Assembly (NCBI GenBank): GCA_007449985.2
Contig: VIIQ02000571.1
Span: 310,001-374,000 of the forward strand
DNA: 64,000 bases
Reading direction: 5' to 3'
Source: Desmodesmus armatus
Taxonomy: Eukaryota > Chlorophyta > Chlorophyceae > Sphaeropleales > Scenedesmaceae
Below the pieces are notes generated by a model. It worked only from the letters and a program-made list of their open reading frames with translations, was not told where the DNA came from and searched no databases. The position numbers were made by a program, and so were the translations under genes. Shown here one piece after another: positions 44,102-54,509 of this stretch (position 1 is the stretch's first letter; each line of letters begins with the position of its first letter).

Positions 44102-47100
44102 TCACACGTTACATGCATCAGCTTCGCTCTGCAACATAGCCCACAGGCGCTGCCTCAACGCTTCAAGTTCAGGGCCAGCTTGGGGTACTGAAGACTTGCA
44201 CATCAGCTGCTGCAACATGCCGTCAGCATTGCTGTTGCCTCCCTGCTGCTCTGCTCCAGCTTGCTGCTGTACCTGCTGTACCTGCTCCTGCTGCGGCGGC
44301 TGGCTTGAGTTGGGTGCTGCTGTTGTCGGCACTTGCAGCCCCTTGCCCCTCGCTGCTGCTGCTACAGCTGGTTGGACCACCTGCTGCTGCAGCTCCTGAG
44401 GCCAGCTACTGATATCGTAGTAGTCGGTGTGCAGTCCCACCTGGTCAAACACACAGCAAAAAAGTCAACAAGTCAAATGCAAACCTTTTTGAGTCGAGCT
44501 TAGTATCTTACACAGCACCACCACCACATAGCCAGTCAACTTTGACTGAAGTTACCTCAGTGAGGTGTGTAGGGTGACTATGAGTGTGTTGTGCACATCA
44601 ACACAGCTACTAGCTTGCCCCCAGTCCTCTACACTATGGCTATCACATAATTTGCAGTCTGAGGCAAGTAGGGGCTCCATGAAGTGTATTGTTCACACCA
44701 GCAAACCGTGCCGATGTGAACGATACACTCATGGACCCCTTACGTTTCTCAGACTGCAACTGTGTACCCTAGTAGGGGCCATAGTGTAGCCCGCATGTCA
44801 AGGGTTCAACCTCACCCGCCCTCGTTGACACTGACTGCAAGGCAGTGACAGACCATGTGGCTAAAAGCATGCTCACGTCACTATCACCTTGTGCCCCGCA
44901 CCCCGCAGCATCTACAGCAGCCCATGCAGGCATATGCCAGCCACCAACGCATCTTCACACACTGTCCTGCAACCACTTGGGCCAAATGCATCCCTTCTGG
45001 CCTGCCTTGAAATAAAAAGCAGGGGTGTGCAAGGCGTGCCCAGCCGGACAAATTTGTTCTCCCTAGTGGTTTTGGGGGCAGGGACGATGTCACATATGTA
45101 CAAGAGTGCTTGCACTTCGCGTCTGACTCAAACAAATTTGGTTACTCACCAACTGCCGCTCTTGGTGGTTGAAGGGACCCTTCAGCAGCTCTGGCCCCAG
45201 GCTGGACACCCACGCCCTGAAAGCAGCAGGTGGGTCCACCCCCAGGGCCACACACACACGGCCAAACCACTCGACACCTGCAGCAAAGCAGCACCAGCAT
45301 TCTGCATCTGGGCAATCGTGCAGGACAGGGGACTGACAGACTTTTGCCTGAAAGAGGCACATTGCAGGCGGCAAGTGAACACGTGTATGACTGCCTCACT
45401 GCCAGCAACCCCTTCCTGGCTGTTGCAAGAGCAACACGATTTGTCCCCCACCAGTGACGGCGCTGCCACAATGTGGTTCCCTAGCACTGGCTCCAGTTCA
45501 ATCTGCACAACAGTAGAGCAGATCAAACTGGAGCCAGTGCTAGGGAACCACAGCGAGGCCAGCGCCGCCACAGGTGGGCGGTCCAGCTCTGTCCAAAGCT
45601 TTCCCAGCACTGTGTTGCCCCGCTCGGCTGGAACAACCCGGGGGCTTCAAACCTGCATATGTGTTAAGCAAAGAGGATACACGTATAGCTAGCATGTAGG
45701 CAACATATCAGTCACATGCAAGCAGTTCTATGAAGCATATCACCCATAATCCCACAAGGATGGTTAAACCATGACGTCAGGCTCATAAAGTGTGTGTGTG
45801 TGTGTGTGGACATGCGGCAACCTTGCAAGGCCTGCCAGCATGTGCAGGAGTGGGTCCAGCACCCACTCACCCACAGCCACATGTGCCGGTAGTATTCTGG
45901 GCGGCTTCAAGGATTTGTTACCTGTGATTCAGGTCGAGGGGTTTAGGGCTGAGAAGCTCTCCTGGGGTTTAGATCGCCTAGATTAGAGAGATGAGACCAA
46001 ATCACCCACAGCCCAGTGTGCCCGTTGCTTTTGGGGCAGCTTCAAGGGTCTGATACAGGGGGGGTGGGAATGAATCTCATGGGTACTGCACTCAGCTATA
46101 GAGCAAGTCCTAAGGAACAAGCTGCTATGCTTAAAATGTGCAGCCATGCTCTAGTGTTTCCGCAATTGCAATAAACGTATGCCCCGCTGCGCAGATTGGC
46201 GGTAAGCGGAATTCTCGTTTTTTCGGCCCAGCTGGCCCCAGCACTGGCTCTCAGATTTTTGTCCTGTATCTCTGCAAGGCCGTGCTAGCTTGTGCCTTGT
46301 ACTTGTGCGGTGTACATGCAGCAAGAGCAAAGTTTTGCTGCAGTGAGATTGTGCTGTCTCGCCCTGTACTGTGTTGGAGCGGTGAAATCGGCATTCTGGG
46401 ACCTGGGGTAACTGATGTGACCTTCAGCATACTGTACCGCATAAAGGCCTCACTGCGGGCTCATCTGCGTAGCTGATTCCGCTTGATAGTGTTGTTGTGA
46501 GTCGAAATGTGCTGCCAGTCGCTGCTGTGTCGTTGCTCTTTTGTCCGTGGTTGGCTGACGTAACCGTTGACTGTGTTTCTGGCGCTGCTGAGCCTCTCAG
46601 GGAGTCTTTGGACCGAGCTAAGCGAGAACAGCCTGGCAAGCCTCGTAACTTTGTGGAAGGAATGCGCACATCAAACGCAATTGATCTGCAAAAGAACCGC
46701 TGCACACGAGTGCGTGTGCTTGGGCTGAGCCGGCGAAACGCCCAGAGAATCATTGTCCCACCCCCTGTGTCTAACCCCTGACCTGCACCCTGACTGACGT
46801 CCGTCTTCTCTGCGGAAACACGGACGGTTGCGGCCTTGTTTTCAGTGAAATCAATGCTTGTAATGCGTACGTTCTTGTCAGCTCTGCAGCCCCCGTGCAA
46901 CTCGCCATTGTGATTTTAGCTGTAAGCAGGAGCGTCAGCCTCTGCTGTGCTGGATTCTTGGTTTCTTCTAGCAGCTTCATCTTGCTTTTCAAACCAAACA
47001 GTTGAACTTGTATGTTATCAAGTAAACGTTTTAGCTTAGCAGACAGGCTGGAGCAGCAGCAGCAGCAGCTGAGGGCTGGTGTGATGATCCAGATCAACCA

Positions 47101-50100
47101 AAAGGTGTGTGGGCCACACAGCAGCACAGCAGCAGGAGCATCGGCCCCATGGAACATTCTCAGCATTATGATTTCACTTGGTGAATGCATTGGAGGCACC
47201 CTGCACATACAAATCAGGCTCAGCACAGAACAGCCTTGGCAGCAGCAGTAAAGGTAATTGCAGGAACGGTGCCACTAAGCTGCATGAGACCCACAGCAGA
47301 GCTACACAGCAGAAGCAGCCAGCATGCATGGTGCTGGATCAGCAGTTGAAAACCGAAGCAACTGCTCCCTGCCCTTCCTGCAGGTACTTACAGCCAACAG
47401 TCAACACTAAGGAGGCACCAACAACGACACGAGTCGAGCCCCACACCATGACCACCAGATGCAAGGAGCAGAGGAGACTCATAGGTGGGTGCAACTGGTG
47501 TGTCACGCAGCAGCAGCAGAGACATATGCCAGCACCACAGGCAGCTGCCTTGGTGAGGCAGAGCACCAGTGCAGTTGAAGGGTGCCAAACCACGATCGCT
47601 GCTACGACGCACAAGCGTTACAGCGCTCAGCTGAGCTTCAGGGCAGTGTAGTTGCCATCCAACAGCAGTGAATGCCTCCCAAGTGTCTGGCAGTGTGGTG
47701 ATATCAGATGCAATCCTGCTGGCTGGCATAGGGCATTCAATTGTAGCATACTGCCCCTTGGACCTCTGTGGGGTAGGGTTCGTGTTGGGGTATAGTTGCA
47801 TACACTGCAGCAGCCAGCTGTGCGTCTCCTCATCCATGTGACTATGCACGTGCTCAATGGAACTCTTGCATTTAGTTGAGTGGGGTGGATGAAGCAGCAG
47901 CTGCCATCCCTGAGGCAGGGGGCTGGCTGCTTCGTTGTGCACCATGGGGACCCCAGTCGCTGCAGATGATGAAGTGCTCTGTGTGCCTCAGCCAGCAGCA
48001 ACATATTTGTCCTGCAGCCCATGCACAGCTCCCTGAACATGCCATTGCCTTGTGCTGTTGTAATGTATGTTGTTGGCTGGATGGATGTCCTGGACCCCCC
48101 TTTGTGTGCAGGTGCATTGCGGCGGAACAAAGGCGGCATGCGCAAGGCGGGGCGAACATGCGGGCAGCACAGCAGCACAGCAGTGATGAGATGCCACAAG
48201 ATAGTTGACCCCACAGCATATGCAGGCCACATTGGTTGCTGCAAGCAGCAGCTTTACTACAACTGCAGCTGCCAGCCAGGCACACAGCACGTGGCATGTT
48301 TGGGGGGCGGAACCGCCAACCACAGCAAAACAGCCCTCAACTGCCACGCATGCAGCAGGAAGGGCAGCAGCTGGCAGGAGGTGTTGTATGAATTGTGTGA
48401 TGCTGAGCAGATGATTGAGCTATATGCTGTAGAAGCACATAGCCTTGACAAGCCTGAACATGCTGTTGTGTTTGAGGGGTTGACCGTGTGCCCTGCGTCC
48501 AAACGCGAGAATGGCATTGTTGCCGCGGCAGGCAGCTTGGTAATCAAAGTCAAAGGCCAAGGTCACAGTACTGTAGTACTGACACATGCCAACAATTGTG
48601 ACAGTAGCCTGGCTGAAACAGGCTCAAGGACCAGTTGTATGCTCAAGAGGTCCTGGGGTAGGGTTTGAGTGTGTTGCGGTTGTTGATGGTTGAGGACATC
48701 AGCAACACAACAGCCCTAGCTGCCCTATGCAAAAGATGCCAAGCAGCCAGGCGGCAATGGTGACACTGCCATATGCCAGAGCCAAAGCAAGGATGGCGTA
48801 GTAGGCGACAACGTCCGGGAGAGTCATGTTATCTGTGGTGGGGGGGTAGGGGGGTGGCGGCCCACAAACCATCAGTGGTGGCGGCGGCTAGCACAGCGCA
48901 TGCACAACGGTGTGATTGGGGCAGGTGCACTACTGCCGCTGGGGGTGACGCAATGGCGCACTGTGGTGGGGGCATGGGAGCCTCAGTGCTGCTGAGTGGG
49001 TACCTGGCCCGGGACACAGGGGGGGTGGGAATGAATCTCATGGGTACTGCACTCAGCTATAGAGCAAGTCCTAAGGAACAAGCTGCTATGCTTAAAATGT
49101 GCAGCCATGCTCTAGTGTTTCCGCAATTGCAATAAACGTATGCCCCGCTGCGCAGATTGGCGGTAAGCGGAATTCTCGTTTTTTCGGCCCAGCTGGCCCC
49201 AGCACTGGCTCTCAGATTTTTGTCCTGTATCTCTGCAAGGCCGTGCTAGCTTGTGCCTTGTACTTGTGCGGTATACATGCAGCAAGAGCAAAGTTTTGCT
49301 GCAGTGAGATTGTGCTGTCTCGCCCTGTACTGTGTTGGAGCGGTGAAATCGGCATTCTGGGACCTGGGGTAACTGATGTGACCTTCAGCATACTGTACCG
49401 CATAAAGGCCTCACTGCGGGCTCATCTGCGTAGCTGATTCCGCTTGATAGTGTTGTTGTGAGTCGAAATGTGCTGCCAGTCGCTGCTGTGTCGTTGCTCT
49501 TTTGTCCGTGGTTGGCTGACGTAACCGTTGACTGTGTTTCTGGCGCTGCTGAGCCTCTCAGGGAGTCTTTGGACCGAGCTAAGCGAGAACAGCCTGGCAA
49601 GCCTCGTAACTTTGTGGAATGAATGCGCACATCAAACGCAATTGATCTGCAAAAGAACCGCTGCACACGAGTGCGTGTGCTTGGGCTGAGCCGGCGAAAC
49701 GCCCAGAGAATCATTGTCCCACCCCCTGATAAGTGTATTTCAGGGTTGAGGCTATGCGATTTGATCTGGGGTTTGAGTCTGAGTACTGAAATGAGACCAA
49801 CTCACCCACAGCCACGTGCGCCCGCTCCTCCTCTGCTATCCTGCTCACAATGGATGCACTGCGGTTGTCACCGCAGCCCACCAGCCTTGTGGCCAGCCGC
49901 TGGCCGGCATCAAGCCCACGAGCCTCCTGAGACATGGGCACTATGGCCAGCCTGGAGACACAGCAGCAGCAGCAGCAGCAGCCACAGCAGTTTGTGTGCA
50001 TACTGCAGACCCGACTCTTGAAGCCATACATTCCTCAGCGCAGCATACAATGCAGAGCAGAGCCCATGCAGCAGCTGCATCAGCCAATCAATGAAAGTCA

Positions 50101-52620
50101 CACCTGTGGGGCTGCTGAGTGGGACACAAGCATTTGAATAACGACCCAATGTGCAGCAGGCGGCGTGACATTACCTTGCTGCAAGGTTGCTTGATGAAGC
50201 CTGCGCACCCTCCCACAGCAGGTCATGGGCCACCATGTCACCATAGCTGCACAGCACAACACAAAATACAAGCCGCACAAGCCACACGGTCAGCCCAACG
50301 CTCAGCAAAATGCATCGTCAGCAGTGTGGACCCTTGAAGACTGTCTTTCCAAAAACAGAGCCTGCCTGATGCAACTACGATGCACAGCTGAGCTGCCCAG
50401 CCCAGGACAAGGAACAGTACCTGACCTGCTGGTGAGTCAACTTGACCTGCTGGTGGCCACCATTCAACACCCATGTCACACTTGCAGATTGACCCATATC
50501 AAATATCACATGTCACATGCATGCGTGCTGGCAGCAGCTGCACAACACACATGTATCAAACCCCATGTTGATGATGCCCTCACCGCCTGTGTTCCCATAA
50601 CCATTCTCTCGTGAGGAGCTCGACACTGACAGTAGCTGCAACAGGCGCAGCACTCAAACAGTAGCTGGCACATACTGCTGTCCAAACTGCTGATGCGCAG
50701 ATGACTAACCCTACCTGTGTCCCAGCTCTGCCATGCGCTGCACACACCAGCCGAAGTGGCGGGCTTCGTCGTCAGCCACCCGTGCAAAGTCCTCATAGAA
50801 CCCTGCATGCACACCACACAGCAAGCCATGCAGCCCTTGAGACACTCCAACATGGTGTGGTGCTGCCTGCTTGACAGCTTGCTCAAGACATGGCAGGGCT
50901 TGCTTGCTGACGCACTGTCTTACAGACGTTCACCCTTCTAGCTGCCTACGACGTCAGCCGCAAAGCACTACGCATCAAAACTGCTGTTGCTCACCTTCAG
51001 GCAGTCTCAGGTGGCTGAATCGTGCCAGTGTGTCCATGGCTGCAGCCTAATCAGCTCGCAGCAACACACACCACCCCACCCCCTTCCTCACAACTAGGGT
51101 TTAGTGTTTAGGCCTAAAACCTGAACCCTGCTCACCATCAGGCAGTCTCAGGTGGCTGAATCGTGCCAGTGTGTCCATGGCCAAGTCCACTGCATTCAGC
51201 TCTATGTGGGCCAGGTTGTGCAGCAGGTGGGCAGACAGCGGCAGCGCTGAGTGCTTGGGCCCCGGAACCTGCTTGGGCACAACCAGCTCGGGCTTGGGCG
51301 GCCGAGCAGGTCGCACAGGGGGCTGCTGCTGCTGCTGCTGCTGGGAGATGGTTGCCTGCAGGTCTTGCTGCTGAGGTGGCTGCTGCTGCATGGTGGTGGT
51401 GGGTGCCTGAGGTGTGCTGGTGCTGGTGACGGCTGCTGGTGGTGCTGCTGCTGCTGCGGTGGGGCTGGCAGCTGCGTCTTCTGGGTGCAAGCATATGGTG
51501 CCAGCACAGTAGGCTTTCCAGCCTTTGTGAGCCAGGGCTGCCTTGAGGTTGGGGTCTGCAGTGCAGTGCATCATCCCAGGTTGGTGAGGAGGGTGACGAG
51601 GCACATTCAAGCAAGCTGTCTTGCACGATAATGAATAACGATAATGAGTAAAAGCATCCGAAAGGCGAATCTACCATTGGTTCGACCACAGGATCTACCA
51701 CTGGATGAAGAGCCTGGCTGCTGGAGTTGCCGCTTGGCTGCAGGCTCATACCTGCAGTGTTGAGCACCAGCAGTGCCACCTCCACTAAGCTGCCTGGCAG
51801 GACCACCTGCACACATAAAGTACATGTTGTTGCTCTTGACGGCCTCGTATGGCCACACATGTAGCTGTGAAACGCAAAACCAACTGTGCCAATGATTCAC
51901 TCACTAACACCATGACAAGGGGACACAGTGCAAGAAGACCCACACTTGCAAGGGTGACCAAACTAGCCCCGATTGTCCCTTGGCGTATCACTTACCTGCT
52001 CTGCCAAGTCTGCCCCTGGAGGGCGGATGCTGGTGTCTGGCCTGTTTTTAGGGCCCCAGCCACGACCCATATCCACACCCTTGGCCCTCCAGGCAGTCAA
52101 GCCTGGCCAGGGTGTAACCTGCTGCTGCCGTTGTCGTTGCTGCTTTGTTTTCTGCTGCTGCCTCTGTTGGTTATGGGTGTCGTCATGCTGTTGCTGCTGC
52201 ACTTGCTTGTGTGCCTGCTGCTGAGAAAGCTTGAAATAAGCTGTGTCCTGCTGCTGGTGCTGGTGCTGCTGCTGCTGCTGGTTCTTTTGCTGCTGCTGTT
52301 GCTGCTGCTGCTGTTGATGCTGCTGCTGTTGATGCAGCTGTTGCAGGTCCTGTTCTGGCTGGTGGCAGACAGGCTGGGTGGTGATCGCTGACCGGAGTGT
52401 TGTCAAAGCAGACAGTGTGACAGGCTGTTGACAAGCCACCTGGAGTGCAAAGAAACGAAATAAAGATTCTAGTGACCGTGTCTATCTGGAAGTGTTTGAG
52501 GTGAGTTGCGAGGCTGCTGCTGCTGTTGCTACTGCTGCTGCTGCTGCTTCTGCCGCTGATGTTGCTACAGCCCACCTGAGCATTCTTCAGGAGCCGTGGT
52601 GCCAAGAAACGCTGAATCAT
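44102..52620 (-). CDS. DUF455 ferritin-like domain protein
   Basis: Putative di-iron, four-helix-bundle protein of unknown substrate (DUF455/MiaE-like superfamily). Exons, high to low: 52576-52620, 51996-52439, 51752-51806, 51136-51555, 50715-50802, 50175-50246, 49806-49951, 45150-45277, 44102-44440 (TGA); 1737 nt, 578 aa, all phases match. Start MIQRFLAPRLLKNAQ may be a mitochondrial presequence. Residues about 40-125 are Gln/His-rich. The domain begins at VEVALLVLNTADPNLKAALA. Iron-ligand type motifs: HIELNAVDLAMD, DDEARHFGW, YGDMVAHDLLWEGA, EEERAHVAVGVEW. PMSQEARGLDAG and KGPFNHQERQL are typical of DUF455. An Ala/Gln insert splits the N-terminal region and the last exon ends in a Gln-rich tail, so both ends are longer than in bacteria. 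Intron 7 (4.5 kb) holds an inserted element. Confidence 0.92.
44629..44789. repeat. MITE-like inverted repeat in a DUF455 intron
   Basis: Ends are CTACACTATGGC and GCCATAGTGTAG, a perfect 12-bp terminal inverted repeat. The arms (about 70 and 77 nt) stay complementary almost to the centre, with shared blocks such as TTTGCAGTCTGAG and CCATGA. Target-site duplication is not evident. It would fold into a long hairpin in the intron transcript. Confidence 0.75.
45441..45583. repeat. Long inverted repeat (hairpin) in DUF455 intron 7
   Basis: A perfect 27-bp inverted repeat at 45472-45498 / 45526-45552 (core GGTTCCCTAGCACTGGCTCC) is extended on both sides by imperfect pairing to about 65-nt arms with an 11-nt loop. 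The structure resembles a long-hairpin small-RNA precursor. Confidence 0.8.
45790..45809 (+). repeat. GT microsatellite
   Basis: About nine GT dinucleotides in DUF455 intron 7. Confidence 0.9.
46056..46767. repeat. 712-bp terminal direct repeat, left copy
   Basis: Same length as the right copy, and only two base differences were found by eye (near 46313 and 46659). It begins CAGGGGGGG and ends CCCCCTG, so each copy has its own inverted ends. Confidence 0.92.
48021..48668 (+). CDS. Cys/His-rich ORF inside the inserted element
   Basis: 215-aa open frame starting MHSSLNMPL. The central part has many Cys and His (GHIGCCKQQ, NCSCQPGTQHVACLGGG, LNCHACSRKG) that could form zinc-binding knuckles. 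It is followed by a charged, fold-like region (WQEVLYELCDAEQMIELYAV). An acceptor-like TGTGTGCAG at about 48111 suggests it may be an exon rather than a whole gene. No transposase catalytic motif is recognised. It is the best candidate for element-encoded protein or captured cargo. Confidence 0.35.
   Translation: MHSSLNMPLPCAVVMYVVGWMDVLDPPLCAGALRRNKGGMRKAGRTCGQHSSTAVMRCHKIVDPTAYAGHIGCCKQQLYYNCSCQPGTQHVACLGGGTANHSKTALNCHACSRKGSSWQEVLYELCDAEQMIELYAVEAHSLDKPEHAVVFEGLTVCPASKRENGIVAAAGSLVIKVKGQGHSTVVLTHANNCDSSLAETGSRTSCMLKRSWGRV
49017..49728. repeat. 712-bp terminal direct repeat, right copy
   Basis: Direct repeat of 46056-46767. Its right end abuts the ATA target duplication; its left end has no matching duplication, so the two copies were not separate insertions with intact flanks. 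Confidence 0.92.
50994..51046 (-). repeat. Stranded copy of a DUF455 exon end with donor
   Basis: Repeats the end of the exon at 51136-51555 (ATGGACACACTGGCACGATT, then CAGCCACCTGAGACTGCCTG, then GTGAGC on the gene strand). A CTGCAG immediately precedes the copied part, so it could act as a mini-exon. The spacer between the copies holds a degenerate telomere-like tract. Confidence 0.8.
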
Positions 52621-53659
52621 GACCGTGCAGCTCGTTTTCGGATTGGATAGGTTGGACTGGGCGGGGGTCATGATCACAGGAACAAGCCCAGCTGTGCAGG
52701 TGTTCCCGTTCACACTGTCACTGTGCACCTTTGCAACGTTCGTGCATACCGCAATGTACGCAAAGATTAGTTGTAATGTGAGTATGTACAATTCATTAAT
52801 GACTGAGTGACTCTGTGGGCCATGCCCTTGACTTTTTTGACTGACCACTTCACACTTCACCAGTCACAATTGTACTGTGATCCCCTGGTTTCATGCTACA
52901 TGTCCAAAGACAGCTATCTGAGCATGTTTCAAACATGCATGTTGGTGCACTGCGCCTCTCCGTTGTGCAAACTGCCCCATTGTGTACGACCCTGTGTTGG
53001 TCTCCTCGGCCAATTGGTCTCCTGATGTGCAGGCCTAGGGTTGTGCAGAGATCAATCCTAAATATCGAGGTGTCTGGTATGGCCCTGCAGTTGAGCATGG
53101 GTCTGGCACGGGTGGGTGCTGATTGGCAGATCATTCGCCGGCCAACCATATGGTTTGTTTTCTGATCAGCCCTAGCAGAAACCTTGAAAGCTACATGAAT
53201 GCTGTAAAACTAACACAAAATCGTTAAACCGGCACCCGTCTGGCATTCTTTGCGGTCAGGTGTCGCACGCCGGAGGCAGGTGGATCATGGAAAATGACGT
53301 TCAATGCACTATGAGCATGTGGGGATGGATTGGAGCTTGAGTTTCACGTACTGCGGTGAGGCTCTAGGCTCCTTCTGTTCGGTTCGCGCGCACACTAGCG
53401 GCACTGATCTATCGTCAGCTTTCCTTACAGCAGCTAGCCTGATTGTGGGCAGCCTTGTCAGGAACAATCGTTCATTGTGCGCTCTCAATCATGTCACAAG
53501 CATCCTGAAGCCTCACACCGTCACAGGGCGCATGCAGGTGTGTGTGCAAGCAGGGTTGGAGTGCATGCATCCCTCTGCTGAAGGCCTGGCGTATCCCCAG
53601 AATACATCAACCAAGCTCCTCTCGAAGCTCCTTCGAAGGTCACTTGCCTTATTCTCACG
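52621..53659. promoter_or_regulatory. Divergent promoter region between DUF455 and the PAM2 protein
   Basis: Two genes start outward from this ~1-kb interval. No frame with convincing protein content lies inside it. A TTCGAAGG/TCGAAG cluster near 53620-53637 resembles a regulatory palindrome. Confidence 0.4.
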
Positions 53660-54460
53660 ATGGACAGCAAAGATCCCATGCACCTGGCCAGCACGGCCAA
53701 CCTCATCGCCTGTGCAGCCCCCCCCCCCTCACCCACACCCTCCTCACTGTGCTGAATACCCTCCATTGCTGCGTTTCCGTCATCATTGCCCTTACACCCA
53801 GCCAGCACTGAATGCCAGCACCCTCCCAGTCTGGCCTCAACTGCAGAGTGGTCACACTTTGCTGGTGGTCGATTAGCAAATAGCAGGCAGCTGCAAGCAG
53901 CCCCAGCCAGACATAAGCAGTTTCAACCAGCATCAGTCTGCATGCAGCAGCAGCAACAGCTGGCACAGCAGGGGTCCTTGGAGGTTGCCAAGGCCAACGG
54001 CAACTCAACGCCTTCATCACCCGTACAGCAGCAGGCTCCCAATCCTGCAGCAGCAGCACCACAGACTGCACACATGGCTGGAACCAGCACCACCCGGTCA
54101 TACCTGGCTGCTGCTGCTTCTGGGCTACGGCCAGCACCCAAGCAGCTCCCCTGCAGTACCAACAGCGGCACCAGCAGCACCGGCGCAGATGCTGATGCAG
54201 CAAGCTGTGCCAGCACACTCATGAGCGACACCCTGGCCACTGCTGCTGCTGCAGCAGCAGCAGCGGAAGGCCCCAGCAGCAGCAGCAAGGACTCTACTGC
54301 TGCAGCGAAGCATGAAGTGTCAGCAGCAGAACAGCATGCAGGGAGCAGCAGCTCTGCAGACAGCCTGTCAGGCGCCCAGGGATCAGCAGCTGCTGCAGGA
54401 GCACCATTGCCTTGGTGGTTACTGCACAATGAGCCGCAGCAGCAGCAACAGCACCAGCAC

Positions 54461-54509
<49 letters not shown>

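Larger units (their letters stand above)
46056..49728. mobile_element. 3.67-kb insertion flanked by 712-bp direct repeats with inverted ends
   Basis: Outer ends are CAGGGGGGGTGGGA and TCCCACCCCCTG. ATA flanks both sides (46053-46055 and 49729-49731). The host sequence is itself tandemly duplicated, and the unit at 45857-46000 has no insertion, so it acts as an empty site: joining the flanks with one ATA restores ungapped alignment. The terminal repeats are 46056-46767 and 49017-49728. The interior (2249 bp) has one decent frame at 48021-48668. The family could not be assigned: the ends do not match CACTA, and the 3-bp duplication does not fit hAT. Confidence 0.75.

Noticed and set aside
46056..49728. 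Classical LTR retrotransposon
   Set aside because: The equal direct repeats fit, but the outer ends are CAG...CTG rather than TG...CA, the flanking duplication is 3 bp, and no gag, protease, reverse transcriptase or integrase frame is present.
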